This document shows, in pieces, positions 7,057 to 17,089 of a stretch of DNA of 64,000 nucleotides (position 1 is its first letter; each line of letters begins with the position of its first letter). The DNA comes from Alteromonas aestuariivivens (GTDB lineage Bacteria; Pseudomonadota; Gammaproteobacteria; Enterobacterales; Alteromonadaceae). The notes beneath the pieces were generated by a model. That model was not told the origin of the DNA and ran no database searches. It saw only the letters and a list, made by a program, of their open reading frames with translations. Location: positions 248,001-312,000 of the forward strand of contig NZ_QRHA01000001.1 of NCBI RefSeq assembly GCF_003367475.1, read 5' to 3'. The position numbers and the translations under genes are program-made.

Positions 7057-9729
7057 ATGACTGAAATGATGCACCAAGATGTGGATCCTCAAGAAACACA
7101 AGAATGGCTGGAGTCGTTAGAGTCGGTATTAGAAGAAGAGGGCGTTGAAAGAGCGCATTTCTTACTGGAATCGTTAATCGAAAAAGCGCGCAGAAATGGT
7201 GCCCATTTGCCCTATGATGCAACCACCGCTTACATTAATACCATTCCGCCCGGGCAGGAGCCGACCATGCCGGGCGACCAGACCATTGAAGCGAAGATCC
7301 GTAATGCCCTGCGCTGGAATGCCCTGATGATGGTGCTGCGGGCGTCCAAGAAAAATCTTGAACTGGGCGGCCACATCTCCAGTTTTGCTTCATCGGCCAT
7401 GTTATACGATGTAGGCTTCAACCACTTTTTCCGCGCCCCCAACGACAACGACGGTGGCGATTTCCTGTTCATTCAGGGCCACGTTTCTCCGGGTATCTAC
7501 TCCCGCGCTTACATAGAAGGCCGCCTGAGTGAAGAGCAGCTTGATATGTTCCGTCAGGAAGTGGACGGCCAGGGGCTGTCTTCCTACCCGCACCCGAAAC
7601 TGATGCCGGATTTCTGGCAGTTCCCAACGGTATCCATGGGCCTTGGCCCAATGCAGGCTATCTACCTGGCCCGTTTCCTTAAATACCTGACCAACCGTGG
7701 GCTGAAAGACTGTTCTGCACAGCGCGTTTGGTGTTTCCTTGGTGACGGTGAAATTGATGAGCCGGAAAGCTTGGGTGCAATTGGCCTGGCTTCCCGTGAA
7801 GGTCTCGACAACCTGACTTTCGTGGTGAACTGTAACCTGCAGCGTCTGGACGGCCCGGTACGTGGTAACGGCAAAATCATTCAGGAACTGGAAGGTACCT
7901 TCCGTGGCGCTGGCTGGGAAGTGATCAAGGTTATCTGGGGCCGTTACTGGGATGCTCTGCTGGCCCGCGATACTTCCGGCAAACTGCTCGATTTGATGAA
8001 CGAAACCGTTGACGGTGAATATCAGAACTTCAAAGCCAAGGGTGGAGCTTACACCCGAGAAAAATTCTTTGGCAAATACCCTGAGCTGAAAGAGATGGTA
8101 GCCAACATGTCTGACGAAGACATCTGGCGCCTGAACCGTGGTGGTCACGATCCGGTGAAAGTTTACGCCGCATACGATCGTGCAGTGAACACCAAAGGTC
8201 GCCCACAGGTTATCCTGGCCAAAACCGTGAAAGGCTACGGCATGGGTGCGGCTGGTGAAGGTAAAAACATTGCCCACCAGGTTAAGAAAATGGACATGGA
8301 TGCGGTTAAACAATACCGCGACCGTTTCAACATTCCGGTTGCCGACGGCGAACTGGAAAAGTTGCCTTACTTCAAGTTTGCTGATGACAGCGAAGAAATG
8401 AAATATCTGCGTGCCCGTCGCGATGCGTTGCACGGCTTTATGCCGCGCCGCCTGCCGAACAGCACTGAAGATTTGCCAGCACCGCCACTGAAAGCGTTTG
8501 AAGCTGTTACCAAAGGCTCAGGCGATCGTGAAATCTCTACCACTATGGCGTTTGTGCGTGTACTGACAGCGATGCTGAAAGACAAGCAAATCGGTAAGCG
8601 TGTAGTGCCCATTATCCCGGATGAAGCCCGTACCTTTGGTATGGAAGGTTTGTTCCGTCAGGTGGGTATCTACTCAAGCCAGGGTCAGAAATACGAACCA
8701 CAGGATTCTGATCAGGTTGCTTACTACCGCGAAGACAAAAAAGGCCAGGTCTTGCAGGAAGGTATCAACGAACTGGGTGCCATGGCGTCCTGGTTGTCAG
8801 CGGGTACCTCCTACAGCACCAACGACCTGCCGATGATCCCGGTTTACATCTACTATTCCATGTTTGGCTTCCAGCGTGTAGGCGATTTGGCCTGGGCTGC
8901 CGGTGACAGCCAGGCTCGCGGTTTCCTGGTAGGTGGTACTGCCGGAAGAACCACGCTGAACGGTGAAGGTCTGCAGCACCAGGATGGTCACAGCCATACC
9001 CAGGCTGCCCTGATCCCGAACTGTATCAGCTACGACCCGACCTACGGTTACGAAGTGGCGGTTATCGTGCAGGACGGCCTGCGCCGCATGTTCGAGGAAC
9101 AGGAAAACGTGTTCTACTACCTCACCGTCATGAACGAAAACTACGTTCAGCCGGAAATGCCGAAGGGCGTGGAAGAAGGCATCGTGAAAGGTATTTACCT
9201 GCTGGATACTGTGGGTGACAAGAAGCGCAAGCGCAAGGTTAAGCTGCTGGGCTCCGGCACCATTCTGCAACAGGTTCGCGAAGCCGCGGCCAAACTGGCA
9301 GAAGACTACAACGTGGTTGCCGAAGTTTACAGTGTGACCTCGTTTAATGAACTTGCCCGCGAAGGTATGGACTGCGACCGTTACAACATGCTGCACCCTG
9401 AAGCCAAGGCCAAGGTTCCTTACATTACCGAGACCCTGTCTGCCGGTATTGATGGCCCGACTATCGCTGCGACCGATTACATCAAAAACTATGCTGATCA
9501 GGTTCGTGCGTTTGTACCGGGCTCTTATCGCGTACTGGGTACCGACGGTTTTGGCCGCTCCGACAGCCGCGCCAATCTGCGCCGCCACTTTGAAGTGGAT
9601 GCCAGCTACGTAACTTTTGCTGCTCTGTACGAGTTGCACAAAGCCGGTGAAGTCGACAGCAAAACCTTGTCGCAAGCCATGCAGGATCTGAATATCGATC
9701 CTGAAAAAATTAACCCGCTTTACGCGTAA
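7057..9729 (+). CDS. aceE: Pyruvate dehydrogenase E1 component AceE (homodimeric type)
   Basis: Thiamine-diphosphate enzyme that decarboxylates pyruvate and reductively acetylates the E2 lipoyl groups. 890 residues, the typical length of the homodimeric alpha2 E1. The N-terminal segment needed for E2 binding is present (residues 1-45, acidic). The ThDP/Mg motif is [13 protein letters not shown] (about residue 230) ending in VVNCNLQ. Family signatures such as [23 protein letters not shown] and the C-terminal transketolase-like region ([10 protein letters not shown]) are intact. It is 20 bases from aceF. High use of GC-ending codons creates several long antisense open frames here that are not genes. 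Confidence 0.98.
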   Translation: MTEMMHQDVDPQETQEWLESLESVLEEEGVERAHFLLESLIEKARRNGAHLPYDATTAYINTIPPGQEPTMPGDQTIEAKIRNALRWNALMMVLRASKKNLELGGHISSFASSAMLYDVGFNHFFRAPNDNDGGDFLFIQGHVSPGIYSRAYIEGRLSEEQLDMFRQEVDGQGLSSYPHPKLMPDFWQFPTVSMGLGPMQAIYLARFLKYLTNRGLKDCSAQRVWCFLGDGEIDEPESLGAIGLASREGLDNLTFVVNCNLQRLDGPVRGNGKIIQELEGTFRGAGWEVIKVIWGRYWDALLARDTSGKLLDLMNETVDGEYQNFKAKGGAYTREKFFGKYPELKEMVANMSDEDIWRLNRGGHDPVKVYAAYDRAVNTKGRPQVILAKTVKGYGMGAAGEGKNIAHQVKKMDMDAVKQYRDRFNIPVADGELEKLPYFKFADDSEEMKYLRARRDALHGFMPRRLPNSTEDLPAPPLKAFEAVTKGSGDREISTTMAFVRVLTAMLKDKQIGKRVVPIIPDEARTFGMEGLFRQVGIYSSQGQKYEPQDSDQVAYYREDKKGQVLQEGINELGAMASWLSAGTSYSTNDLPMIPVYIYYSMFGFQRVGDLAWAAGDSQARGFLVGGTAGRTTLNGEGLQHQDGHSHTQAALIPNCISYDPTYGYEVAVIVQDGLRRMFEEQENVFYYLTVMNENYVQPEMPKGVEEGIVKGIYLLDTVGDKKRKRKVKLLGSGTILQQVREAAAKLAEDYNVVAEVYSVTSFNELAREGMDCDRYNMLHPEAKAKVPYITETLSAGIDGPTIAATDYIKNYADQVRAFVPGSYRVLGTDGFGRSDSRANLRRHFEVDASYVTFAALYELHKAGEVDSKTLSQAMQDLNIDPEKINPLYA

Positions 9730-9749
9730 GTTCAGGGAGATTCAGTACT

Positions 9750-11702
9750 ATGTCAGATATTAAAGACGTATTCGTACCCGACCTGGGTGAAGATGAAGTT
9801 GAAGTCATTGAACTGTGCGTAGCAGTGGGTGACGAGGTTGAAGCAGAAGCATCTCTGGTAACGGTTGAAAGCGACAAGGCGAGTATGGACATACCTGCGC
9901 CGTTCGCCGGAACCGTTGCCGAACTGAACGTTAAAGTGGGTGACAAAATCAAGCAGGGCGACCTGCTGGCCAAGCTGTCAGCCGGTGGTGCGAGTGAATC
10001 TGCCCCGGCGGAAGAAGCGCCACAAGCTTCTGCTGCTCCGGCAGCAGATCCGGCACCGGCACCTGCCGCAGCCAGTGGTGGCAGCCAGACCATTGAAGTG
10101 AAAGTTCCTGATATTGGTGATGCCTCTGACGTAGACGTTATCGAAGTACTGGTTGCAGAAGGTGATACTGTAGCTGCCGAAGACGGCCTGATCACGCTTG
10201 AAACCGATAAAGCCACCATGGACGTGCCCTCTCCGCAGGCCGGTAAAGTTGTCAGTCTGAAAGTGAAGGAAGGCGACAAGGTCAGTGAAGGCTCTTTGGT
10301 TCTTGTTCTTGAAGTCAGCGGCGGGGCATCTGAAAGTGCGCCTGTCGAATCAGCGGCAGCTGCTCCTGCTGCAGCTGAACCGGTGGCAGAAGCTGCCGGG
10401 GGCGAAGAAGTGGAAATCGAAGTTACCGTTCCGGATATCGGCGATGCCAGCGATGTGGATGTTATTGATGTACTGGTTAGCGAAGGTGACACGGTTGAGG
10501 TGGAAGATGGCCTCATCACGCTGGAAACCGATAAGGCGACCATGGATGTGCCGGCACCAAAAGCCGGTGTAGTGACCAAATTGCTGATCAAGCAGGGTGA
10601 CAAAGTGTCACAGGGCTCTGCGGTTCTGATGCTTAAGGTTCAGGGCGCTGCGGCACCGAAAGCCGAAGCAAAAGCTGCTGCGGCTCCTGCCAGTGCACCT
10701 GCACCTGTTGAAAGCAGCCGCCCTAAGCCTCCGCCGGTGCCTCACCACCCTTCCGCTGGCGAAAAGCCTAAGTCCGGTAAGGTACATGCGTCACCTTCGG
10801 TACGCCGTCTGGCCCGCGAGTTTGGTGTTGACCTGACCCAGGTTAGCGGCAGCGGTGCGAAAAGCCGTATCCTCAAGGAAGACGTTCAGTCTTACGTTAA
10901 GTACGAGCTGAGCCGTCCGAAGGCGACTGCCGCTGCGGTTGGCGCCGGAGAAGGTGGCCTGCAGGTAATTGCACCGCCCAAGGTGGACTTCAGCAAGTTC
11001 GGTGAAGTGGAAGAAGTGCCACTGACCCGTATCCAGAAGATTTCTGGCCCGAATCTGCATCGCAACTGGGTGACCATCCCCCATGTGACACAGTTCGAAG
11101 AAGCTGACATCACCGATCTGGAAGCGTTCCGTAAGCAACAGAATGTGGTGGCAGAGAAGCGCAAGCTGGGCTTTAAGATCACGCCGCTTGTGTTCATGAT
11201 GAAAGCCGTGGCGGATGCACTCAAAGCCTATCCGGTGTTTAACACGTCCTTGTCTGCAGACGGTGAATCGCTGATTCAGAAAAAGTACTACCACATTGGT
11301 ATTGCTGTAGACACTCCCGGAGGTCTGGTGGTGCCAGTAGTGCGTGACGTGGATCAGAAAGGTATTTATGAGCTGTCCAAAGAGCTACTGGAAATCAGTG
11401 CCAAGGCTCGTGATGGCAAGCTCAAGGCAGCCGATATGCAAGGCAGCTGTTTTACCATTTCCAGCTTGGGCGGTATTGGCGGTACGGCGTTTACGCCTAT
11501 TGTAAATGCGCCTGATGTAGCCATATTGGGTGTGTCGAAAAGCGATATCAAACCAAAATGGAACGGTAAGGAATTTGAGCCTCGTTTGATGGTGCCACTG
11601 TCGCTCTCCTATGATCACCGGGTGATCGATGGTGCAGTAGCGGCACGTTTTGCGGTACACCTGAAAAACGTACTGGAAGATCTGCGGGAAATGTTGTTGT
11701 AA
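9750..11702 (+). CDS. aceF: Dihydrolipoamide acetyltransferase (E2) of pyruvate dehydrogenase, three lipoyl domains
   Basis: Core of the pyruvate dehydrogenase complex, transferring acetyl groups from lipoamide to CoA. Three tandem lipoyl domains are present, with predicted lipoyl lysines at about 43 (ESDKASMD), 154 and 262 (both ETDKATMD), joined by Ala/Pro-rich linkers. A peripheral subunit-binding domain follows at about 350-387 ([19 protein letters not shown]). The catalytic acyltransferase domain ends with the active-site motif DHRVIDGA. Domains 2 and 3 are near copies over the motif region, domain 1 is more divergent. 650 residues matches three-lipoyl forms such as E. coli's. Confidence 0.98.
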   Translation: MSDIKDVFVPDLGEDEVEVIELCVAVGDEVEAEASLVTVESDKASMDIPAPFAGTVAELNVKVGDKIKQGDLLAKLSAGGASESAPAEEAPQASAAPAADPAPAPAAASGGSQTIEVKVPDIGDASDVDVIEVLVAEGDTVAAEDGLITLETDKATMDVPSPQAGKVVSLKVKEGDKVSEGSLVLVLEVSGGASESAPVESAAAAPAAAEPVAEAAGGEEVEIEVTVPDIGDASDVDVIDVLVSEGDTVEVEDGLITLETDKATMDVPAPKAGVVTKLLIKQGDKVSQGSAVLMLKVQGAAAPKAEAKAAAAPASAPAPVESSRPKPPPVPHHPSAGEKPKSGKVHASPSVRRLAREFGVDLTQVSGSGAKSRILKEDVQSYVKYELSRPKATAAAVGAGEGGLQVIAPPKVDFSKFGEVEEVPLTRIQKISGPNLHRNWVTIPHVTQFEEADITDLEAFRKQQNVVAEKRKLGFKITPLVFMMKAVADALKAYPVFNTSLSADGESLIQKKYYHIGIAVDTPGGLVVPVVRDVDQKGIYELSKELLEISAKARDGKLKAADMQGSCFTISSLGGIGGTAFTPIVNAPDVAILGVSKSDIKPKWNGKEFEPRLMVPLSLSYDHRVIDGAVAARFAVHLKNVLEDLREMLL

Positions 11703-11716
11703 CCCGCTGTTCCGTA

Positions 11717-11738
11717 GTGGGAGCCTAAAGGCTCCCAC
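11717..11738. other. Strong hairpin between aceF and lpdA
   Basis: Perfect nine-base arms (GTGGGAGCC / GGCTCCCAC) with a TAAA loop, 14 bases after the aceF stop. The downstream sequence has only a short T-rich patch (GCAAGGTTTTACC). It could slow or partly stop transcription, or stabilise the aceEF message, giving lpdA its own level as a subunit shared by several complexes. Confidence 0.55.
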
Positions 11739-11850
11739 GCAAGGTTTTACCGGCTTTTAGCCGAAGTTGGCTTTACAGGGCAGACCAGCCCTAGTTAGAA
11801 TTCGAGCCGTTACGCATAAATTCAGATATTTGGACAGAATTGAGGTCACA

Positions 11851-13269
11851 ATGAGCGAAATTAAAACTCAGTTAGTAGTATTGGGCGCCGGGCCTGGCGG
11901 CTACTCCGCAGCATTCCGGGCAGCCGACTTGGGCTTGGAAACCGTGCTGGTGGATGCCAGAGATACACTGGGTGGGGTGTGTTTGAACGTGGGATGTATC
12001 CCGTCTAAAGCACTGTTACACGTTGCCAAGGTGATCAAGGAAGCCAAGCATTTGGCTTCTCACGGTGTGACCTTTGGCGAACCGTCTTTTGACCTGGACA
12101 AGATCCGTGAATATAAAGACGGCGTGGTTGCTCAATTGACCAAAGGCCTGTCCGGTATGGCCAAGATGCGCAAGGTTAAGCACGTTCAGGGTTACGGTAA
12201 ATTCACCGGCTCCAACACCCTGGTGGTGGAAGGCGCGGAAGGTAAAACCACCATCACTTTTGAAAAAGCCATTATCGCTGCTGGATCTGAACCTGTATCT
12301 CTGCCTTTCATTCCGCAGGATGAGCGTGTTATCGATTCCACCGGTGCACTTGAACTGAAAGACGTACCAGAGAAAATGCTGGTTCTGGGTGGTGGTATCA
12401 TTGGCCTGGAGATGGGGACTGTTTATCATGCCCTGGGTTCTCAAATCGACGTGGTTGAGTTCCTTGACCAGCTGATCCCGGCAGCCGACAAAGACGTGGT
12501 GAAGGTTTATACCAAAACCATCAAAGACAAATTCAACATTATGCTGGAAACCAAGGTAACCGGCGTTGAAGCGAAAAAAGACGGTCTGTACGTGACCTTC
12601 GAGGGCAAGAATGCGCCTGCTGAGCCGGTACGTTATGACAAGGTTCTGGTAGCGGTTGGCCGTCGCCCGAATGGTCTGAAGATTGATGCCGACAAAGCGG
12701 GTGTGAAGGTTGATGAGCGCGGCTTTATCAATGTAGATAAGCAAATGCAAACCAACGTAAGTCACATCTTCGCCATCGGTGATATCGTAGGCCAGCCCAT
12801 GCTGGCGCACAAAGGTGTGCATGAAGGCCACGTAGCTGCTGAAGTGATTGCCGGTAAGAAGCATTACTTCGATCCTCGCTGTATTCCTTCTGTTGCTTAC
12901 ACTGAGCCGGAAGTTGCCTGGGTTGGACTGACCGAGAAAGAAGCCAAAGAGCAGGGGCTGAATTATGAGACCGCCACCTTCCCGTGGGCTGCCTCTGGCC
13001 GTGCCATTGCGTCTGACGCGACCGACGGTATGACCAAGATGATCTTCGACAAAGATTCTGGTCGTGTTCTGGGCGGTGCCTTGGTGGGGACCAATGCAGG
13101 TGAGATGCTGGGTGAAATTGGCCTGGCGATTGAAATGGGTGCAGATGCTGAAGATGTGGCACTGACCATTCACGCTCACCCAACGCTGAATGAGTCAATT
13201 GGTTTGGCTTCCGAAATTTTCGAAGGCAGTATAACTGATTTGCCGAATCCAAAAGCCAAGAAAAAGTAA
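11851..13269 (+). CDS. lpdA: Dihydrolipoamide dehydrogenase (E3)
   Basis: FAD enzyme that reoxidises lipoamide for the pyruvate and 2-oxoglutarate dehydrogenase complexes and the glycine cleavage system; gcvTHP of that system is also in this window. 472 residues: FAD-binding GAGPGGYSAAFRAADLG at the N-terminus, redox disulfide GGVCLNVGCIPSK, NAD-binding GGGIIGLEMG, and the C-terminal catalytic HAHPTLNES. The frame extends 28 codons upstream, but the ATG at 11851 is preceded by TGAGG and gives the conserved N-terminus, so it was chosen. A terminator follows. Confidence 0.97.
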   Translation: MSEIKTQLVVLGAGPGGYSAAFRAADLGLETVLVDARDTLGGVCLNVGCIPSKALLHVAKVIKEAKHLASHGVTFGEPSFDLDKIREYKDGVVAQLTKGLSGMAKMRKVKHVQGYGKFTGSNTLVVEGAEGKTTITFEKAIIAAGSEPVSLPFIPQDERVIDSTGALELKDVPEKMLVLGGGIIGLEMGTVYHALGSQIDVVEFLDQLIPAADKDVVKVYTKTIKDKFNIMLETKVTGVEAKKDGLYVTFEGKNAPAEPVRYDKVLVAVGRRPNGLKIDADKAGVKVDERGFINVDKQMQTNVSHIFAIGDIVGQPMLAHKGVHEGHVAAEVIAGKKHYFDPRCIPSVAYTEPEVAWVGLTEKEAKEQGLNYETATFPWAASGRAIASDATDGMTKMIFDKDSGRVLGGALVGTNAGEMLGEIGLAIEMGADAEDVALTIHAHPTLNESIGLASEIFEGSITDLPNPKAKKK

Positions 13270-13292
13270 GTATTGGTAATCATTGTTGAAAA

Positions 13293-13320
13293 GCGAGGCC
13301 GGGTGGCCTCGTTTTTTTTT
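13293..13320 (+). terminator. Intrinsic terminator after lpdA
   Basis: CGAGGCC GGGT GGCCTCG hairpin followed by nine T residues, about 25 bases after the lpdA stop. Ends the pyruvate dehydrogenase transcription unit. Confidence 0.95.
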
Positions 13321-13447
13321 GCCTGGGTTTTACGTTTTAACGCATTTTTGGCCACATTTTCGCCATGCTCGTGTAATATCGTAGGCTTTGAAGTTAAGCG
13401 CCGAAACTTTATCGCAATTTTACTAAAGTAACGTTACATAACTGACA

Positions 13448-13750
13448 ATGACAGCGGACAAAAAGCCACTACCCTCACAACTGGAATTTTTTGATATTCC
13501 CAGCCCGTGTATTGGGGTTTGCCAGTCAGGGCCACGGGGCTATTGTGTGGGCTGTTTCCGAAGTCGGGATGAGCGTTTGTACTGGCAAAGAGTGAACAAC
13601 GACACCAAGCGACAAATTATTGCCGCATGTGTCAGGCGCAAGCAGGCAGCATTGCGCAAACGCCGCGACGCAGCGCAGTCCGAAGATAAGCCAGCAGCGC
13701 AGCAAACCGAACTGTTTCCTTCTGACGAGGAAGTTAGTCAAAAAGGCTGA
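13448..13750 (+). CDS. DUF1289 family protein
   Basis: 100-residue soluble protein. The DUF1289 core (about residues 18-62) has four cysteines in the pattern SPCIGVCQ ... YCVGCFRSRDE, probably a metal or Fe-S binding site, followed by a basic helix (AACVRRKQAALRKRRDAA). The family has no established function that I know. The next gene begins about 60 bases later behind its own extended -10 element. Confidence 0.85.
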   Translation: MTADKKPLPSQLEFFDIPSPCIGVCQSGPRGYCVGCFRSRDERLYWQRVNNDTKRQIIAACVRRKQAALRKRRDAAQSEDKPAAQQTELFPSDEEVSQKG

Positions 13751-13767
13751 GTTTTAAGTTCTGATTG

Positions 13768-13776
13768 GTATAATGG
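13768..13776 (+). promoter_or_regulatory. Extended -10 promoter element before the HDOD gene
   Basis: TGGTATAAT matches the extended -10 consensus TGNTATAAT. No convincing -35 box is seen. Its last bases overlap the first in-frame ATG (13773) of the following frame, which argues that translation really starts at the next ATG, 13809. Confidence 0.55.
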
Positions 13777-13808
13777 CCCGCGTTATAATCGGGCAGGTTG
13801 ATAAAAGT

Positions 13809-14633
13809 ATGTCAGTAGAAAAGTACGTTTCCTTTGCAGCACAATCCTTTACGTTACCAGATCTCTGTTTGCGTATCCGTAATGTGCTGGATGATCACCG
13901 TTCCGATACCGACGATATTGCACGTATGATCAGTGTGGATCCGTCGTTAAGTGCCAAAATCCTGCGCCTTGCCAACAGTGCCCTGTTTCGTTTTCCTTCG
14001 CAGATTGAGTCCATTCCTAAGGCCATAAATGTCATTGGTGGTGAAGCACTCTACAACCTGGTGATTGCAGAGACCGCTAATTCGGCATTCAAGTGCTTCG
14101 AGTCCGGTTTGATTCGGCTCGACAAACACTGGCATTCTTCAGTTTACTGCGGAATGGCCGGTAAGTATCTGGCCAAACAGTCCAGGGTGCGGGCCAGTGA
14201 ACGTTTTTTTGTGATGGGGATCCTGATGAACCTCAGTGAACTGGTCATCGCAAAATGTTCACCGGATGAGTATCAGGCTTATCTTAGTGATGAGCACCCG
14301 GGATTACCGTGGGAAAAGCAAAAGAAGTATTTTAATTTCACCTTTGCCGAGTGCAGCGGTACGATTATGGAAAGCTGGAAGTTGCCATTGCCATTGTTTT
14401 TCCCTGTTAAAAATGCACACAATCCACATAAGCAGGCAGCGGAGCGTGATATTGCCCTGATAGCTTGTGCCCAACGGATAACATTGCGAGAAAATGAACC
14501 TCAGGAATATGGCAAGCTGGAATTGTTTACTCCGGAAATCGCCGCCAGCCTCAAAGTGGAGGGGGAAACCCTGGGGAATGCAGTGAGCTTTGCGAACACT
14601 GAAACACAGAAAATTGTGAATTTGATCCGCTAG
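13809..14633 (+). CDS. HDOD domain protein
   Basis: 274-residue protein with a single HDOD domain covering about residues 10-210. The domain is recognised by the signature ISVDPSLSAKILRLANSALFR, then IPKAINVIGGEALYNLVIAE and an HD-like region without the full catalytic His-Asp set. HDOD proteins are usually signalling adaptors rather than phosphodiesterases. No other output domain is attached. An ATG at 13773 is also in frame but overlaps the TATAAT element. Stand-alone gene between DUF1289 and DUF481 genes. Confidence 0.8.
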   Translation: MSVEKYVSFAAQSFTLPDLCLRIRNVLDDHRSDTDDIARMISVDPSLSAKILRLANSALFRFPSQIESIPKAINVIGGEALYNLVIAETANSAFKCFESGLIRLDKHWHSSVYCGMAGKYLAKQSRVRASERFFVMGILMNLSELVIAKCSPDEYQAYLSDEHPGLPWEKQKKYFNFTFAECSGTIMESWKLPLPLFFPVKNAHNPHKQAAERDIALIACAQRITLRENEPQEYGKLELFTPEIAASLKVEGETLGNAVSFANTETQKIVNLIR

Positions 14634-14712
14634 GTGTCATATCGCCGGGCGGCTACCAGGGACGGTACAGAAAAAATCTCGTTGCGCTAAATTACAATCA
14701 AGAATTAATTTT

Positions 14713-15528
14713 ATGCAAAACCAAATTGTCTTGCGTTTGTTGATTATATTTTTGCTTACACTGGCCTTTTGTGAAAGTGCCATGGCGGCCAAACGCAGCC
14801 GTATACAAACCCTGTACAACACCGACTTTGTTGTTCAGGATGGCGCAGATCCGCATTTTTCTCTCGACGGCGAAGTCGGCTTGCTTCTGGCTACCGGTAA
14901 CACTGATGCCACTTCAGTAAAAGCCAGCCTGGCCGCTGACCACGAGACCCACGACTGGAGCAACATTTATTTTGCCGAAATGTTGTACAAGGAAGTTGAA
15001 AAAAACGTTAACGGTGAAAAGGTTAATGACGTCGCTGCTGAACGTTATTTTGCCTATGGCCAATTCGATTACAAGCTGGGCACGCCCGGGCGCCGCATGT
15101 TTATGTATGGCGACTATGAAAATGACAGGTTTAATGGTTACAACTATCGTGCGTCGTTGGCAGGTGGCTGGTCACACCGGTTATGGCGTGATGAGGACAG
15201 TGAATTTCGTTACTCTGTGGGGCCGGGGTATGCGTTTGTTTCTGCAGAAGAAGAGAAAAACGACAATCTGAATGATGGTGTGATTGTGCGGGCGTCGGCT
15301 GAATATAAGTTTCAGTGGGCGACCGGAGCCAAGTTTCGCCAGTTTGTCAGCATGGAGTCGGGAGAAGACAACACCAAATCCCGTTCCGAAACATCACTAT
15401 CGGCGAACCTGTTCGGCTCGCTGGCCATGAAACTGGCGTTGAAAATGAACCATGAGACCAGTGTGCTTGAAGCTGCAGAAAAGCTGAATACGGAAACTTC
15501 AGTCTCGCTGGTGTACCAGTTTTTTTAA
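14713..15528 (+). CDS. DUF481 outer-membrane protein, copy 1
   Basis: 271 residues with a signal peptide (hydrophobic stretch ending ESAMAAKR). A DUF481 beta-barrel body follows: GEVGLLLATGNTDATSVKASL, repeated amphipathic strands, many aromatic girdle residues, and the terminal strand SVSLVYQFF ending in Phe as outer-membrane barrels do. Members are sometimes called salt-induced outer-membrane proteins. A paralogue follows in tandem, sharing the pattern of every strand; together they look like a duplication. Substrate or role unknown. Confidence 0.88.
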   Translation: MQNQIVLRLLIIFLLTLAFCESAMAAKRSRIQTLYNTDFVVQDGADPHFSLDGEVGLLLATGNTDATSVKASLAADHETHDWSNIYFAEMLYKEVEKNVNGEKVNDVAAERYFAYGQFDYKLGTPGRRMFMYGDYENDRFNGYNYRASLAGGWSHRLWRDEDSEFRYSVGPGYAFVSAEEEKNDNLNDGVIVRASAEYKFQWATGAKFRQFVSMESGEDNTKSRSETSLSANLFGSLAMKLALKMNHETSVLEAAEKLNTETSVSLVYQFF

Positions 15529-15668
15529 TAGCAATATTGTCTCATGCACGCTTGCATGCGTGCGGGGAGTAGCCCTTTTGCGAATATTGATACCCGGAAC
15601 CAGGCTGGCAAGTGCGAGCCGTCAGCTGGTCCTGTTATCACGGAAATGGTTTTAATTTAGGAAAGCAC

Positions 15669-16421
15669 ATGGATAAAAAAATACTGGCTTTTGCCCTTTC
15701 AGGGTTATGTTTTACCACATTGGCATTTGCTGAAGGTGAAGAGGAAATGAAACCCTTTTCAATGGAAGCCGGAATGGGATTTAACATTACCACCGGTAAT
15801 ACTGAAACCACTTCACTGAATGGGTCTATTGTCGCCAATCATGAGCTGGAAGACTGGAGTAACGACTACAACATTTCTGCGCTCTACAAAGAAGAGACAG
15901 TAGAAAATGCCGACGGGGAAAAGGAAGACCGTATCTCTGCTGAGAAGTATTTTGCTTCCGCCCAGGCCAATTATAAGTTAACCAATCCCGATCATCGTCT
16001 ATTCGGCTTCGCTTCCTACGAACAGGACAAGCAAAGCAGTTACGACTATCAGGCGACTCTCGCATCCGGTTGGAACCAAAAGTTGTGGGAGACCGAAACC
16101 AGTAAGTTCGAATATTCGCTGGGTCCGGGTTACGCGTGGAGTAAAACCCAGGACGGTGAGCAGCAAAACGGTATGATTGTTCGTGCATCCGCTGCTTTCC
16201 AGTGGTTTGTTTCTGAAACGTCCAAGTTTACCCAGACTGCCAGTACTGAGGTGGGTAGAGACAACACCAAATCTCTATCTGAGAGTGCACTGACCGCCAG
16301 TATTAATGGCTCTCTTTCCATGAAGTTAGGTATCAAACTTTCACACAATACCCACGTAGAATCCGGTAAAGACAAGCTGGATACTGAAACTTCGGTTGCC
16401 CTGGTGTACAACTTTTTCTGA
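15669..16421 (+). CDS. DUF481 outer-membrane protein, copy 2
   Basis: 250 residues; start at the ATG 15669, which begins a clear signal peptide (MDKKILAFALSGLCFTTLAFA|EGEEE); the frame itself extends 19 codons further upstream. The body follows copy 1 closely: MGFNITTGNTETTSLNGSI, EDWSNDYNISALYKEE, AEKYFASAQANYKL, and the same terminal aromatic strand TSVALVYNFF. Intergenic distance to copy 1 is 140 bases without a terminator. Confidence 0.88.
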   Translation: MDKKILAFALSGLCFTTLAFAEGEEEMKPFSMEAGMGFNITTGNTETTSLNGSIVANHELEDWSNDYNISALYKEETVENADGEKEDRISAEKYFASAQANYKLTNPDHRLFGFASYEQDKQSSYDYQATLASGWNQKLWETETSKFEYSLGPGYAWSKTQDGEQQNGMIVRASAAFQWFVSETSKFTQTASTEVGRDNTKSLSESALTASINGSLSMKLGIKLSHNTHVESGKDKLDTETSVALVYNFF

Positions 16422-16612
16422 TAGGTAAGCTTTAATAGGAGCAGTGTGGGAAGATTTGAGTTTGTGAAAAGAATTTACCCAATATCTGCAAATCGGATTG
16501 CTAAATTGATGATTTGCTGCCTTGGAATATCAAAACCAGGTTTGGATTTCTGGGCGCTTATGTTATCTGAGTAGTAAACCCTCCCTTGCCGGGACTAACA
16601 ATTCCACGAATC

Positions 16613-16639
16613 AGCCCAGTTTAGCGACTGGGCTTTTTT
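16613..16639 (+). terminator. Intrinsic terminator
   Basis: AGCCCAG, an eight-base loop (TTTAGCGA), CTGGGCT, then a T-run. It lies 190 bases past the second DUF481 stop with no believable frame between, so it ends either that message or a small untranslated transcript. Bases 16640-17089 are AT-rich and hold no gene that I can support; they probably contain the promoter of the following lyase-like gene. Confidence 0.85.
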
Positions 16640-17089
16640 CGTTCAGGCGCAGCAAACCTGAGCTACTTTGCATAGCCAGTCTAATCATTCTGGTAATTTG
16701 CCAATTGCGGAATTTCGGCATGAGGGCGAGTAACAACCTATACTTTCCGGAAACTGAATCTCCGCACCAAACAGATCTGTTCCTCTTTCATATGAAATTC
16801 AAAAGATTGTGCGTTTTCTTTTGTATTTAATTCCAAGCCCAAGCTAGCTACCTGTTTTAGTCAGCAAGTAGAAAATAAATTGTTGAATCATGATACATGG
16901 CATTAACATTTTTGATTGATGTTGCATAAATGTTGATTTAATATTTGATTGCAAATGATCAGGCGTGAGTGTTTTGGTTGTCTTTTTGATAATTTGATAG
17001 TCAGCACGAGTTGGTGAAACCATTAAATTAGCCTTTATAAAGTAAAGCTCACTGCCCACCCAATCACAACACATACAGAAGAGTACATT

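Noticed and set aside
7402..9675. Long antisense open frames (343 and 292 codons) opposite aceE
   Set aside because: They mirror the strong codon bias of aceE, show no family motif, and have no ribosome site of note. The sense strand is an unmistakable complete gene.
11767..11850. 28-codon N-terminal extension of lpdA
   Set aside because: The extension is not like any LpdA N-terminus, while the ATG at 11851 has a ribosome site and a canonical start.
12016..13179. 387-codon antisense frame opposite lpdA
   Set aside because: Same reason: shadow of a highly biased, conserved gene.
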